The position numbers and the translations under genes are program-made. From NCBI GenBank assembly GCA_964573775.1, contig CAZNKU010000005.1:1-49509 (forward strand): DNA of 49,509 bases, in the 5' to 3' direction. Every line of letters starts with the position of its first letter. The first letter of the stretch is position 1. Below the pieces are notes generated by a model that did no database searches, was not told where the DNA came from, and worked only from the letters and a program-made list of their open reading frames with translations. This DNA comes from CAZNKU01 sp964573775. GTDB taxonomy: Bacteria; Bacillota; Clostridia; Monoglobales; Firm-18. Positions 22,926 to 31,185 of this stretch are shown here, piece after piece.

Positions 22926-23905
22926 AAGCTACTTTCACCAACTTTCTTTGAGAACTGATTTACACTCCAAATACAAACGAAGTTAATAATTGAGTTAAAC
23001 AAGTTTATTGCTGTAGCACTTGAATATTGCTTAAAGCCTTTCATCAAACCTTCATTGTATACATATGTAGAAATCAACTGACTGTATTTGATGTTAGCAG
23101 CATTCTGCATAAGTAATGCCTTTTCGTAACCAACACTCAAAATGTGACCTGAACGCAAGATAAGCATAATTACGATTGTAGGCAAAATTGTTGGAATATC
23201 AATGTGCAACATAATTTTGAATCTTGACGCACCATCAATCTGCGCTGATTCATAAAGTTCAGTATCAACTGAAGACAAAGCAGCAATATAAATGATTGAG
23301 TTAAAACCAAGATTCTGCCATATTGCAGACCACACATATGTGTGATAGAATGCTTCACCCTTACCCATAAGGTCAGGAACTGCAGCACCTTCACCAGCAA
23401 AGAATTCCACAATGTGTTTAAATATACCCATATGCGGGTTGAATATCTGGAACATCATACCTACTATAATAACGATTGAGAAGAAATGAGGTATATATGT
23501 AACTGTCTGAACTACTTTTTTGAATTTTTCCACACGAACAACATTCAAGCAAAGAGCAAGAATAACTGAAAGCGGGAAACTACAAATCAATGAGTACAAA
23601 GAAATTGTTATTGTGTTTTTAAACAAATCCCAGAATACCTGGCTGTTTATAAAGTTAACAAAATGTTTGATACCTACCCATTCACTGCCCAGCATACCCA
23701 AATTTGGTGTATAATCTTTAAATGCAATCTGCAGACCATACATTGGATAATATGAGAACAAAAGCAAATGTGCAATCGGCAAAATTAACATAAGATAAAG
23801 CTGCCAGGATTTGAAGATTTGCTTTCTCAAGCTTGTGCGTCTTTTAGAACGCATTTCTTTAGTTTCTACGAACGTATTAGCCGTAGCAACTGAATTATTT
23901 ACCAT
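22919..23905 (-). CDS. Carbohydrate ABC transporter permease, CUT1 (LplB/YteP type)
   Basis: About 328 residues. The N-terminal YLMLILPIAHLLLFSYYPMY and the phrase LQIAFKDYTPN are typical of the LplB/YteP branch. The EAA loop reads ESAQIDGASRFKIMLHIDIP. It is the first gene of the two-permease operon, with a good promoter 175 bp upstream. I start at ATG 23905, where TTGGTGA lies upstream; in-frame TTG and GTG codons at 23917/23914 lie in that ribosome site. Its partner is the downstream permease. The missing binding protein means transport cannot be complete from this locus alone. Confidence 0.9.
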   Translation of the reverse strand: MVNNSVATANTFVETKEMRSKRRTSLRKQIFKSWQLYLMLILPIAHLLLFSYYPMYGLQIAFKDYTPNLGMLGSEWVGIKHFVNFINSQVFWDLFKNTITISLYSLICSFPLSVILALCLNVVRVEKFKKVVQTVTYIPHFFSIVIIVGMMFQIFNPHMGIFKHIVEFFAGEGAAVPDLMGKGEAFYHTYVWSAIWQNLGFNSIIYIAALSSVDTELYESAQIDGASRFKIMLHIDIPTILPTIVIMLILRSGHILSVGYEKALLMQNAANIKYSQLISTYVYNEGLMKGFKQYSSATAINLFNSIINFVCIWSVNQFSKKVGESSLW

Positions 23906-24078
23906 ACTGTTCACCAACTATATCGGATTTTTCTAAAGAAACCGATTTTAGCCTTTCCATGAGATTAAATTTTTAAAAATAAAAAAGTAATAATTTTTAA
24001 ACTGTTTTTGCCTTAAACAACCATCCTTTCTAAATTTTAAAACCATTCCTGATACTTTTCAGTTTACGTCATAGAATG

Positions 24079-24107
24079 ATTATACCAAACTATTAATAAA
24101 TTGTAAA
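24079..24107 (-). promoter_or_regulatory. Promoter of the ABC permease operon
   Basis: Minus-strand TTTACA (24102-24107), 17-bp spacer, TATAAT (24079-24084). The 318-bp gap 23906-24223 also holds the candidate operator at 24109 and a weak terminator at 24195; the ~165-nt leader shows no recognised element. Confidence 0.7.
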
Positions 24108-24108
24108 G

Positions 24109-24121
24109 TGAAAATTCCGAA
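24109..24121. promoter_or_regulatory. Candidate AraC-regulator operator, copy 1
   Basis: TGAAAATTCCGAA abuts the -35 of the permease promoter on its upstream side, an activator position. The identical 13 bp occur, inverted, at 28430-28442 before the lyase gene. Confidence 0.45.
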
Positions 24122-24194
24122 TTCTCAGTGAATTTTTGTATTTTTCACTAATTGGTCGAATTATGTCCCCTATGTAATATTCCGATGCAAGGTG

Positions 24195-24233
24195 AAAAAA
24201 CCGAACTTATACATCTAATCAACTTATTGTTCG
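24195..24233 (-). terminator. Possible weak terminator after the AraC regulator
   Basis: Minus-strand CGAAC...GTTCG stem of 5 bp followed by GTTTTTT, overlapping the regulator stop codon. Confidence 0.35.
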
Positions 24234-26365
24234 TCTTTTCTGTTTCCTCTATACATAGATGGGGAAACACCGTAAACCTTTTTAAATGCCTTATAGAGTG
24301 AGTTTGACGAATCAAAGCCGGATGCCGTAGCAACAGCTGAAATCGGCGTGTTTGTGGTTTCTAAAATTTCTTTTGCTTTGGCAATACGAAGTTTTCCAAG
24401 ATAGTTGGAGAAGTTGTCGCCCGTAGCCTTTTTTAACATCTGAACAATGGCACGGTCAGAAAGTTCAAATTTCCCTACCAATTCCGGCATATAAAATGAT
24501 GAATCGCAGTATCTTTGGTTGATGTAGTCGATTATCTGGCTTATTCTGACATCCTCTTTTTTTCCTGAACTCTTCATACTTTCGCATATTTGTTCAATAC
24601 ATTCCGTAATTTCAAAAGCTATTGAAACTACATCCTTGTCCGAATTAAATTTGGGCACCGATATTTTTAAGTTATTTTCTGCAATAATCTGCAACAGAAT
24701 TGATGTCTGAGAAAAATATAACGTTCCTATGTTTTCGGTATCAAATTCCTCCTGAGTAACTTTGTACCAAAGCTCATATACCATACGCTTAGCTTCAAAT
24801 TCGTTACCGCTTTTTATAATTTCATAAAGCTGTCGGCTTTTGGAAATTATATTTTTATATTCATTGGACGGTGTATTATCCTCAAAGTTTTTTATAAATT
24901 TTAAAGTGCCATATTCCAGAAAATTAATATCTCTTCTGATTTTTTCATAAATTGCCGGTATACTTTTTACACCATCACATACAGCGCATATCCCACGGAT
25001 ATCGGTATGCTTTTCTTTGTTTACAAATACAATCATATCATCAAGAATATCTTTTATAACTGCAGACATTCTTATAAAGAAAACACTTTCCAAGTTGTTG
25101 ATGCTGACTGTATGTAAAGGTTCAGAGTTGTTGGACTTTAAATATGCGCATACATCGCTGTTCATTGTATTGTATTTTACATCAGATTTTTTCAGTATAA
25201 GAATACACACCATTGATGAAAAGTATTTTCCCACCTTTTCCAGCTCCTCGCCCGTAAGCTTAAACCCGAGCATTTTGGTGAAAATCATTTCTCGCTTTAC
25301 TTCCTGAGCATTTGCATTGTTTTCGTCTGCTTTTTCAATAATTTTCTCAAGATATTTGTTATAATCATCATTTTCCGAAACACCTATGTCTCCAAGACCT
25401 TCAGATGATTTCATAAGGTTATCTATATTTTTTCTTTCAATAAAAGCCGCACCGACAGTAATTATTATTCCAAAAACCACGAACAAGATAAATGCCATTA
25501 CAAAAAATGTATTTACAGGTTCCATCTGTTTATTCATACAAGAGTCAGAAATGATATAATAAACTTTTATATTAAGTTTTTCACTTTTATAACAGGAATC
25601 ATACTTTGAAACCTCATACTCTCTGCCTTGTGAATACAATTTTTCTTCATCGGCATCAACTATCAGAACGGATGATATATCATCATTAAATCCTAACCTT
25701 TCGATGATTTTTTCCGCATCGTAGCACGCAACAAAAACACTGTCATTTCCCATTTCTTCATCTGCAGATGATAAGGTCAGAAGATATACCAATTCGTAAT
25801 TCTTGCCGCTTGTCATATCATTATAACCTATACTGCCGTTAAAATGACCGCTGTGTTTTTTAAACAGTTGCAAGGACGCCGCATCAGGTGAGCAGTTTTC
25901 CGCCTCTACGGTTAACCTCCACAAAGTATCGTAGCTGCTTTTGAAATCATCTATTGAACCGTTTGTATCAATTTGTGTATCGCTGTTTCTAAACAACAAG
26001 AAGGATTTGTCCTGAAGAGATACTATTGATTTTAGGTATGAAAATGACTTTCTCACACTTTCTCTGCTTTCAAACCAGGCTGTGTCAGATACACTGTAGC
26101 CATAAGCCGGTGGGTTTGAAAGTATTTTGAAATCTTTTCCTGATGTAATGTTCTTTACTACATTAATCTGCAAGTTAATTTCATTTTCCATCTTACTGAT
26201 TTCTTGTTGTATTATGCTGTTATTCTTTTCTATGGTATTTTGCCTTAAAGATGCATAAATAGATGAATAAGTCGGCATAAAAAATATGCCAATCACTACT
26301 AAAACAACCAAAAAAACAGTGAAATTCTGAACTGTCTTTTTATAATAACTTATTTTTTTCAACAA
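24224..26365 (-). CDS. AraC-family regulator with extracellular sensor domain (YesN/one-component membrane type)
   Basis: 713 residues. A membrane helix at about 14-34 and a second near 282-305 enclose an extracellular sensor of about 250 residues (Cache-like by position, not proved). A cytoplasmic linker follows, then a C-terminal AraC/XylS double helix-turn-helix (about 610-710, with LRIAKAKEILETTNTPISAV and the end VYGVSPSMYR). Such proteins sense an external glycan fragment and switch on nearby transport and hydrolase genes. It lies 16 bp after the lyase gene and before the permeases. The start is TTG, 26365 or the next codon, after AGGGAG. Confidence 0.88.
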   Translation of the reverse strand: MLKKISYYKKTVQNFTVFLVVLVVIGIFFMPTYSSIYASLRQNTIEKNNSIIQQEISKMENEINLQINVVKNITSGKDFKILSNPPAYGYSVSDTAWFESRESVRKSFSYLKSIVSLQDKSFLLFRNSDTQIDTNGSIDDFKSSYDTLWRLTVEAENCSPDAASLQLFKKHSGHFNGSIGYNDMTSGKNYELVYLLTLSSADEEMGNDSVFVACYDAEKIIERLGFNDDISSVLIVDADEEKLYSQGREYEVSKYDSCYKSEKLNIKVYYIISDSCMNKQMEPVNTFFVMAFILFVVFGIIITVGAAFIERKNIDNLMKSSEGLGDIGVSENDDYNKYLEKIIEKADENNANAQEVKREMIFTKMLGFKLTGEELEKVGKYFSSMVCILILKKSDVKYNTMNSDVCAYLKSNNSEPLHTVSINNLESVFFIRMSAVIKDILDDMIVFVNKEKHTDIRGICAVCDGVKSIPAIYEKIRRDINFLEYGTLKFIKNFEDNTPSNEYKNIISKSRQLYEIIKSGNEFEAKRMVYELWYKVTQEEFDTENIGTLYFSQTSILLQIIAENNLKISVPKFNSDKDVVSIAFEITECIEQICESMKSSGKKEDVRISQIIDYINQRYCDSSFYMPELVGKFELSDRAIVQMLKKATGDNFSNYLGKLRIAKAKEILETTNTPISAVATASGFDSSNSLYKAFKKVYGVSPSMYRGNRKDEQ

Positions 26366-26381
26366 AAACTCCCTTTCTGCA

Positions 26382-28406
26382 TCATTTTATAATATAATCC
26401 TTACCGATATATAAGTCTTCTGCTTTCAGTGTTCCGTCCGATTGAATAGAAAGCTTGTACCCACCTTTTTTATCGCCGGGTTCCATATAATATGTATTTA
26501 TTCCAACATCAGGCGTATGCCAATGATTGATATCATTTGCTGCGTCAAATACAATTGCATAAACTGCAACATATTCTGTTGTAAATTCAGTAGGCTTGTA
26601 GTTGTAAATCAACGCACTGCCTTCCTTGCCCTGACCAAGTCTGTTTGGTTCGGGATGATAACAATCGTGCATAAATCCCCAATCCATGCTCATTTCGTTT
26701 TCATAACCTTCAACATCCATAGGCAGAAATTTTACACCTATGCCGTTTCTTCTGAACACAACACGCTTCCCATAGAAAACTCTGTCATCTGTTAAACCCT
26801 TTTCTCCTCTGTTATTAAATACGAAATGGGTAATAGGCTTAACCGGAGCATTAGACTTAATTCTATCCACAACGAACACGGTGTTTTCACCAAATGCAAG
26901 CCATGTTCTCTGTGCCTTTTCAATATCGTCACCATATGCTTTGGCACAATCGCTCTGACAAACGAAAAGATTATCAATTTTTTCACATCTTTCAAGCTTG
27001 TTCATTGACGGCATAGGTCCTTCTTCATTTATAAAGCCTCTTGAAACAATCGTCTGGTGCAAAATTTCACCATTTTCTTTTTCAAAAGTCCAGGTATTGT
27101 GAGAATCATCGGTCTTCGAAAACTTCCAGCTGTAAAGTCTGTAACAGCAATGACCGGGATCTGCCAATATTCTTTCATTATCGTAGGCAAGAATAAAGCT
27201 GTTCTGGTCCTGATGTCTGTGACCTGTTGCCTGATTTGGCACATAACCGCCCTGAATACCCAAAATAAGCTTTGGATTATCCCAGCTGTTGCGGTATGTA
27301 ATTGTACCTGTTTCAAATGCATTTACCAAAGGCATCCCTGCTTCCTTAGGTGAAAGCGGCTTAACCTCGTCAGTTGAAACATAGTTAATAAATGTGTGAT
27401 AGTGGTACTGATTGAAAAATCCGAATGTGGAAATATCATAAGGTGTCAAATCTTCCTTATATGTGGTTTCAAAAAGCCACATTGCAAGACCTGCTTCAAC
27501 CTTACGGGTATCTGCAAATCTCTTTGCCACATGCATAAGCACATCACCTGTTGGACGGAATATAGCCGCACTATCACCAAAATTCAATGTTCTCGGATAT
27601 TCCTTGTCACCCCAGTCAGGATCGTTCATAGGCTTCATATACATAAAGCTTGCGGCATACCATTTAATCATATTTGCTTCAAATGAAGTATCAAGCTTTT
27701 CGGCAAGCTCAGGGTTGTATGCAACCATCATTTCATAAGCGTGAATAAGATTTAAGCCCGCATAATTGGCATACTGTACAGATTCGCCATAGGAATCCTT
27801 ATTAAATGCATTAAGCGCAAGATTGAAATAGTAAACTGAATATTCAAGAGCCTCTTCATCCCCAAGAATACAAGCTGCAGTTGTGTAGCCGTTAAACAAA
27901 ACCATTTTCCAGTTTGCGAAACGAGCAAGATTATCTGTAAATCTTTTACACCAAGGCAAAATTCTTTCTCTCAAAGAATTTAATATAGTTTCTTTTTCCT
28001 CATCACTGAACAAATCCGGGCACATATCGTATGCGGAACATATAGCACAGGAAATGTGCGTTGTTTCAAGCGCCCCAACAGGCGGGTCCTGAACCTTTCT
28101 GAACCAAGGTCCAATCCATTCGGCAAACCTCTTTTCAGAATACATCTCCATTGTAACGTCGTGAACATAACCGCCGATTTTTTCGTCTCCGGTCATGGCA
28201 TATACAAATGCTGCATCGCCAACACGTTCCCATATGTAATGCCACCACTTGGTACGGTCGTACATGGGGGCAATTTCGTTCTTTTCATTACTTGTGTATG
28301 TCTTTACTCTTGCAACATAGTCATTCCAAAGTTGTGCAAAACGTTTATCCGTTTTGATTTGTTCAAGCATTTCTGCCTTTCTTTTGTTCGTTAAAATAAT
28401 GCCCAT
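26382..28406 (-). CDS. Heparinase II/III-like polysaccharide lyase
   Basis: About 674 residues. The first ~370 form an alpha-helical toroid-like domain rich in aromatic residues (WWHYIWERVGDAAFVYAMTG, ARFANWKMVLFNGYT), followed by the heparinase II/III-type beta-sandwich with GHRHQDQNSF and DERILADPG-like core (NERILADPGHCCY). These enzymes cleave uronic-acid-containing polysaccharides by beta-elimination. There is no signal peptide, so it should act on imported oligosaccharides. ATG 28406 has AGAGGTG upstream; an earlier in-frame GTG belongs to that site. The exact polymer (alginate, heparin-like, pectic or other) is not deducible. It heads an operon with the AraC sensor. Confidence 0.8.
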   Translation of the reverse strand: MGIILTNKRKAEMLEQIKTDKRFAQLWNDYVARVKTYTSNEKNEIAPMYDRTKWWHYIWERVGDAAFVYAMTGDEKIGGYVHDVTMEMYSEKRFAEWIGPWFRKVQDPPVGALETTHISCAICSAYDMCPDLFSDEEKETILNSLRERILPWCKRFTDNLARFANWKMVLFNGYTTAACILGDEEALEYSVYYFNLALNAFNKDSYGESVQYANYAGLNLIHAYEMMVAYNPELAEKLDTSFEANMIKWYAASFMYMKPMNDPDWGDKEYPRTLNFGDSAAIFRPTGDVLMHVAKRFADTRKVEAGLAMWLFETTYKEDLTPYDISTFGFFNQYHYHTFINYVSTDEVKPLSPKEAGMPLVNAFETGTITYRNSWDNPKLILGIQGGYVPNQATGHRHQDQNSFILAYDNERILADPGHCCYRLYSWKFSKTDDSHNTWTFEKENGEILHQTIVSRGFINEEGPMPSMNKLERCEKIDNLFVCQSDCAKAYGDDIEKAQRTWLAFGENTVFVVDRIKSNAPVKPITHFVFNNRGEKGLTDDRVFYGKRVVFRRNGIGVKFLPMDVEGYENEMSMDWGFMHDCYHPEPNRLGQGKEGSALIYNYKPTEFTTEYVAVYAIVFDAANDINHWHTPDVGINTYYMEPGDKKGGYKLSIQSDGTLKAEDLYIGKDYIIK

Positions 28407-28429
28407 TTCAAACACCTCTACATTGAATT

Positions 28430-28442
28430 TTCGGAATTTTCA
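28430..28442. promoter_or_regulatory. Candidate AraC-regulator operator, copy 2
   Basis: TTCGGAATTTTCA, the reverse complement of 24109-24121, within the longer repeat GAATTTTCGGAATTTTC (28425-28441). It lies between the -10 and the ribosome site of the lyase gene. Confidence 0.45.
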
Positions 28443-28454
28443 TTATTTGTGTTC

Positions 28455-28483
28455 ATTATAGCACAGTGATTTTTAAATTGCAA
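28455..28483 (-). promoter_or_regulatory. Promoter of the lyase-regulator operon
   Basis: Minus-strand TTGCAA (28478-28483), 17-bp spacer, TATAAT (28455-28460). Confidence 0.65.
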
Positions 28484-28487
28484 TATA

Positions 28488-28533
28488 AAAAGGAGAGGTC
28501 GCAAAATGAAACCCTTTTTACGACTGCCCCCTT
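28488..28533 (-). terminator. Second of two tandem leftward terminators
   Basis: Minus-strand GTCGTAAAA pairs with TTTTGCGAC, flanked by G-rich and C-rich arms and followed by TTTTT. It lies just before the lyase promoter. Confidence 0.6.
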
Positions 28534-28559
28534 TATTTTATATCCAATATTCTTTTTTA

Positions 28560-28602
28560 TATAAAAGAAGGGAAATATCTATTAACAGATATTTCCCTTC
28601 CT
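28560..28602 (-). terminator. Terminator of the yabE-like gene
   Basis: GAAGGGAAATATCT pairs perfectly (14 bp) with its complement over a 6-nt loop; the minus-strand side continues TTTTATATAAAAAA. Confidence 0.85.
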
Positions 28603-28693
28603 TTAACAATTACACTCTTTTTCAAGCAGAATTTTAAGTCGATATATAATTTCTGCTTTTTACGTTATGGGCCATTTTCACAGCCCATTCTAC

Positions 28694-29725
28694 TTATTCT
28701 AAAATATATACTTTTGCTTTTCTACGACCGAAGCTTATTGCTTCGTTGTAGGTTTCGACATACAAATCTATAATATTACCCTTTATTGCCCCACCTGTGT
28801 CGGCGGCAACAGCGGTACCGTATATCCAGCTACCGTCAGCAGCCTCGATATAAAGTCTTGTTCCAAGCGGTATAACTCTTGGATCAACAGCTACAACGCC
28901 ATATCTTGTTTTAATACCACTTGCAGTAGTACCCTTTAAACAATATGCAGTTGCAGTAACCTCAATACAGTCTGTGTACCTGTATTCAGCGCCACGTGAT
29001 ACATTAACGCGGCTGTAGGAAATAGTCTGTCTTGGTTTGGTACCGTATTCTACTACTGCATCAACAGCAGCAACCTTGACAGTTTCCTTAACAACATCAC
29101 GGCTAACAAGCTCGCCGTTTTCGTAGTATTCGCGATAAACGCGGTCTACAAGGCCGTCAGTGCCTTCCTTGATTACATTAGTTGTGCCCGACAGCATAGA
29201 GCCATTGGCAATTCTTTGAGTATCATATTCCAAAGCCTCTTCGATATCAACTAACTTTTCATCGATGTAAGTAACGCATATCTTCATACCGTCTGTTACT
29301 TTTTCCTTCAGAGCAACATTGGTTTTAATAGAGCCTTCAGGGTCAATTCCCACACTTTCAAGGAAATCGGCAACCGTAGGCTTAGCGGTAATTTTTACTG
29401 AGTAATCCTTACCGTTTTCAAATCTGACGGTTTTAGAACGGTATACATAAATTGTATCGCCATCCCTAACTTTACCGTCAAGAGGGATAGATGTTTCATC
29501 CCAAAGTCCCAACGTCACATTCTTTTCAGCCAAAACTTCAGCAGTGTTTCTTGCGTACGTAATAAATCTTATTTCTTCTCCCTTGTCGTCCACAATGCTA
29601 ACCTGTTTTGACATTGCGTAAAATGCACCCCATACAAACTGAACCAACATAAAAATCAAAAATACTGCCAAAACAGTTTTTCTGATAAACGGGGAGTATT
29701 CTACGACTTTGTCTCTCAGTCGCAT
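28694..29725 (-). CDS. YabE-like cell-wall protein: DUF348 repeats, G5 and 3D domain
   Basis: 343 residues. An N-terminal membrane helix (about 16-38) works as signal anchor. Two ubiquitin-like DUF348 repeats (about 42-85 and 98-145) are followed by a G5 domain (about 165-240) and a C-terminal 3D domain (about 250-343) with VAVDPRVIPLGT and AADTGGAIKG, whose Asp residues form the lytic-transglycosylase-like active site. It should act on peptidoglycan outside the cell, like YabE/Rpf-type enzymes. ATG 29725 has AAGGAGG upstream. A structured leader and perfect promoter precede it. Neighbourhood with rnmV matches that seen in Bacillus subtilis. Confidence 0.9.
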   Translation of the reverse strand: MRLRDKVVEYSPFIRKTVLAVFLIFMLVQFVWGAFYAMSKQVSIVDDKGEEIRFITYARNTAEVLAEKNVTLGLWDETSIPLDGKVRDGDTIYVYRSKTVRFENGKDYSVKITAKPTVADFLESVGIDPEGSIKTNVALKEKVTDGMKICVTYIDEKLVDIEEALEYDTQRIANGSMLSGTTNVIKEGTDGLVDRVYREYYENGELVSRDVVKETVKVAAVDAVVEYGTKPRQTISYSRVNVSRGAEYRYTDCIEVTATAYCLKGTTASGIKTRYGVVAVDPRVIPLGTRLYIEAADGSWIYGTAVAADTGGAIKGNIIDLYVETYNEAISFGRRKAKVYILE

Positions 29726-29739
29726 ATTTACCTCCTTAT

Positions 29740-29902
29740 TGTTCGGAACATATAAGTATTTGCGTTGACATGTTCCTTTTCTGAGACTGTTTAAAAAATT
29801 ATAGTCTCATTGACATTATATACAATTTGAGGAATTTTATACCTCACACATAATGCCTTTGTGTAACTTTTTGTGTAACTTAGTATGTCGTTAAAATAAG
29901 CC
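29740..29902 (-). promoter_or_regulatory. Structured 5' leader of the yabE-like gene
   Basis: The leader of about 160-180 nt holds three predicted hairpins: TGAGG/CCTCA (29828-29846), TGAGACT/AGTCTCA (29782-29809) and GGAACAT/ATGTTCC (29745-29776), the last ending just before the ribosome site. An 11-bp direct repeat TTGTGTAACTT lies at 29859-29869 and 29871-29881. It does not fit the c-di-AMP (ydaO) riboswitch consensus I know. Role inferred: translational or attenuation control. Confidence 0.45.
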
Positions 29903-29908
29903 TTGGGT

Positions 29909-29937
29909 ATTATAGCATAATGGAAATTTTTTGTCAA
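29909..29937 (-). promoter_or_regulatory. Perfect sigma-A promoter of the yabE-like gene
   Basis: Minus-strand TTGACA (29932-29937), exactly 17 bp, TATAAT (29909-29914). With the leader and the rnmV terminator it accounts for the 358-bp gap 29726-30083. Confidence 0.9.
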
Positions 29938-29973
29938 CCCTTAAAATTTATGCAGAATTTTATGGAAAAAACC

Positions 29974-30022
29974 AAAAAAATGGGTATTCGGTATATATAG
30001 TGGTTTACATAACCGAACGCCC
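29974..30022 (-). terminator. Terminator of rnmV
   Basis: GGGTATTCGGT (29982-29992) pairs with ACCGAACGCCC (30012-30022) with one mismatch and one wobble; minus-strand TTTTTTT follows. Confidence 0.75.
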
Positions 30023-30083
30023 ACAAGGTATTCTGTTGGTAAAAATAAAATTTTTTAAATTTTCTGATTATTTATAAGGATAT

Positions 30084-30656
30084 TTATATGTCAAGTTTAT
30101 AAAATTCCTCCCTTGTATACAGATTGTTCAACACAGAAATAAGCTGATTTGAAGAAATTTTAACGGGTAAGCCAAGTTTTTTGCAAAGCTCTGCACGTTT
30201 TTCGGCACTGTCTGCACCGCCCGTAAGTCCAAGGGCATAAAAATCAGCTTTTGTTATTTTATCTGCCGATTTTTCAACCTGTTGTGTCTGTGACATTATT
30301 GCTTTTATAATTATGTCATCATTAATTCCCTCCACGCCTAAAAAACCTTCCTTTGAAGGTGCTTCCTTTCGTTTTTCCTTACCCTTAATTTCGGGAATAT
30401 AGACATTTTTAACAGGAATGTCACCAAGACAATTGCGTATATGATTACGTATACGAAAACCTGCGCTGTCACTGTCCGTAAGTATTATAATACCATTTTT
30501 TTTCGCAACTTGTTTAAGCATATTAAGTTTATTTTTGTTTTTGTAAATATCAAAGCCGTTTGTAGGAATTATAAGCGTGTCAAAAAGACGCGAAAGCTTT
30601 ATCTGGTCGTACTTGCCTTCTACGATTATAGCTTCCGAAATTTTTATCTTATTCAT
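30084..30656 (-). CDS. rnmV: Ribonuclease M5
   Basis: 190 residues. RNase M5 makes the final double-strand cuts in 5S rRNA precursor together with ribosomal protein L18. The TOPRIM domain is clear: IIVEGKYDQIKL (catalytic Glu near 13), IPTNGFDI, and LTDSDSAGFRIRNHI with the metal Asp pair. A C-terminal extension (about 125-190, EKRAELCKKLGLP) matches the family's RNA-binding part. AAAGGA precedes ATG 30656, and that ribosome site touches the edge of an inverted-repeat cassette. Neighbour of the yabE-like gene, a conserved pairing in Firmicutes. Confidence 0.9.
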   Translation of the reverse strand: MNKIKISEAIIVEGKYDQIKLSRLFDTLIIPTNGFDIYKNKNKLNMLKQVAKKNGIIILTDSDSAGFRIRNHIRNCLGDIPVKNVYIPEIKGKEKRKEAPSKEGFLGVEGINDDIIIKAIMSQTQQVEKSADKITKADFYALGLTGGADSAEKRAELCKKLGLPVKISSNQLISVLNNLYTREEFYKLDI

Positions 30657-30669
30657 AATGTAAATCCTT

Positions 30670-30726
30670 TTAATGCAGAATTAAGAATGCAGAGCGCAGA
30701 ATTTTGGTTGAATTGCTCTGCATTTC
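30670..30726. repeat. Inverted repeat, left arm of the four-helix-bundle cassette
   Basis: Built of ATGCAGA-type units. TGCTCTGCATTTC (30714-30726) is an exact inverted copy of 31096-31108. The arm itself can fold by AATGCAGAGC pairing with GCTCTGCATT (10 bp). Confidence 0.75.
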
Positions 30727-30728
30727 TA

Positions 30729-31076
30729 TTAATTTGATTTTGATGTGTTGCATATTGCCACTAAAATACTTATTATTTCGTCCAAATCATTATCCATACT
30801 TTCAAATTGCTTTATATCTATATAAGTAGTTCTGTAAAGCAATTTTAACCAATATGCCGTTTCATTAGCCTCTTTTAAGGCTATGCTTATTTTAGAAATA
30901 AAATCCACCTTGCTTTGTGCCCGTTCAGCTTCAGCCACATTTGCACCGATACTCGTTCCTGAACGCATTAATTGTTTTGCCAATATGAATTCCTTTTTAT
31001 CGTTAGTAAGATATTTATAAAGATTTACTATTCTTACTGCAAATTCAAAACTTTTTTCTTCAATTATATTATTCAT
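30729..31076 (-). CDS. Four-helix-bundle protein (23S rRNA intervening-sequence / S23 family)
   Basis: 115 residues, typical for the S23/TIGR02436 family. The sequence has the conserved core LAKQLMRSGTSIGANVAEAE (a helix-turn with RSGTSIGAN) and an all-helical profile. Proteins of this family are found in 23S rRNA intervening sequences and as free-standing genes; the related Avd protein works with diversity-generating retroelements. Their function is not settled. ATG 31076 has AGAGGA upstream. It sits between polC and rnmV inside a cassette bounded by inverted repeats, and so looks like an insertion into an otherwise ordinary region. Confidence 0.8.
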   Translation of the reverse strand: MNNIIEEKSFEFAVRIVNLYKYLTNDKKEFILAKQLMRSGTSIGANVAEAERAQSKVDFISKISIALKEANETAYWLKLLYRTTYIDIKQFESMDNDLDEIISILVAICNTSKSN

Positions 31077-31095
31077 TTCAATATCCTCTAAAAAT

Positions 31096-31153
31096 GAAAT
31101 GCAGAGCATTTCTACATTAATTCTGCATTCTTCACTCTGCATTCTAAATTAAT
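31096..31153. repeat. Inverted repeat, right arm of the four-helix-bundle cassette
   Basis: Contains GAAATGCAGAGCA (31096-31108), inverse of the left arm, and further ATGCAGA units (ATTCTGCATTCTTCACTCTG). Self-fold: AATGCAGAG with CTCTGCATT. Confidence 0.75.
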
Positions 31154-31185
31154 TTCACTGTCCGATTATAAATCGAACAGTGAAA
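31153..31185 (-). terminator. Hairpin overlapping the polC stop codon
   Basis: TTTCACTGT pairs with ACAGTGAAA, continued by CGAT/ATCG, with the polC TAA (31166-31168) in the loop. The downstream T tract is weak, so terminator function is uncertain. Confidence 0.45.

Noticed and set aside
28600..28693. Small gene between the terminator and the yabE-like gene
   Set aside because: No reading frame with a ribosome site and no motif; simple AT-rich spacer.
29740..29902. c-di-AMP (ydaO) riboswitch before the yabE-like gene
   Set aside because: Expected on grounds of gene type, but the conserved GGGUUAAGCCG-like core is not present in the leader, so I list only an unassigned structured leader.
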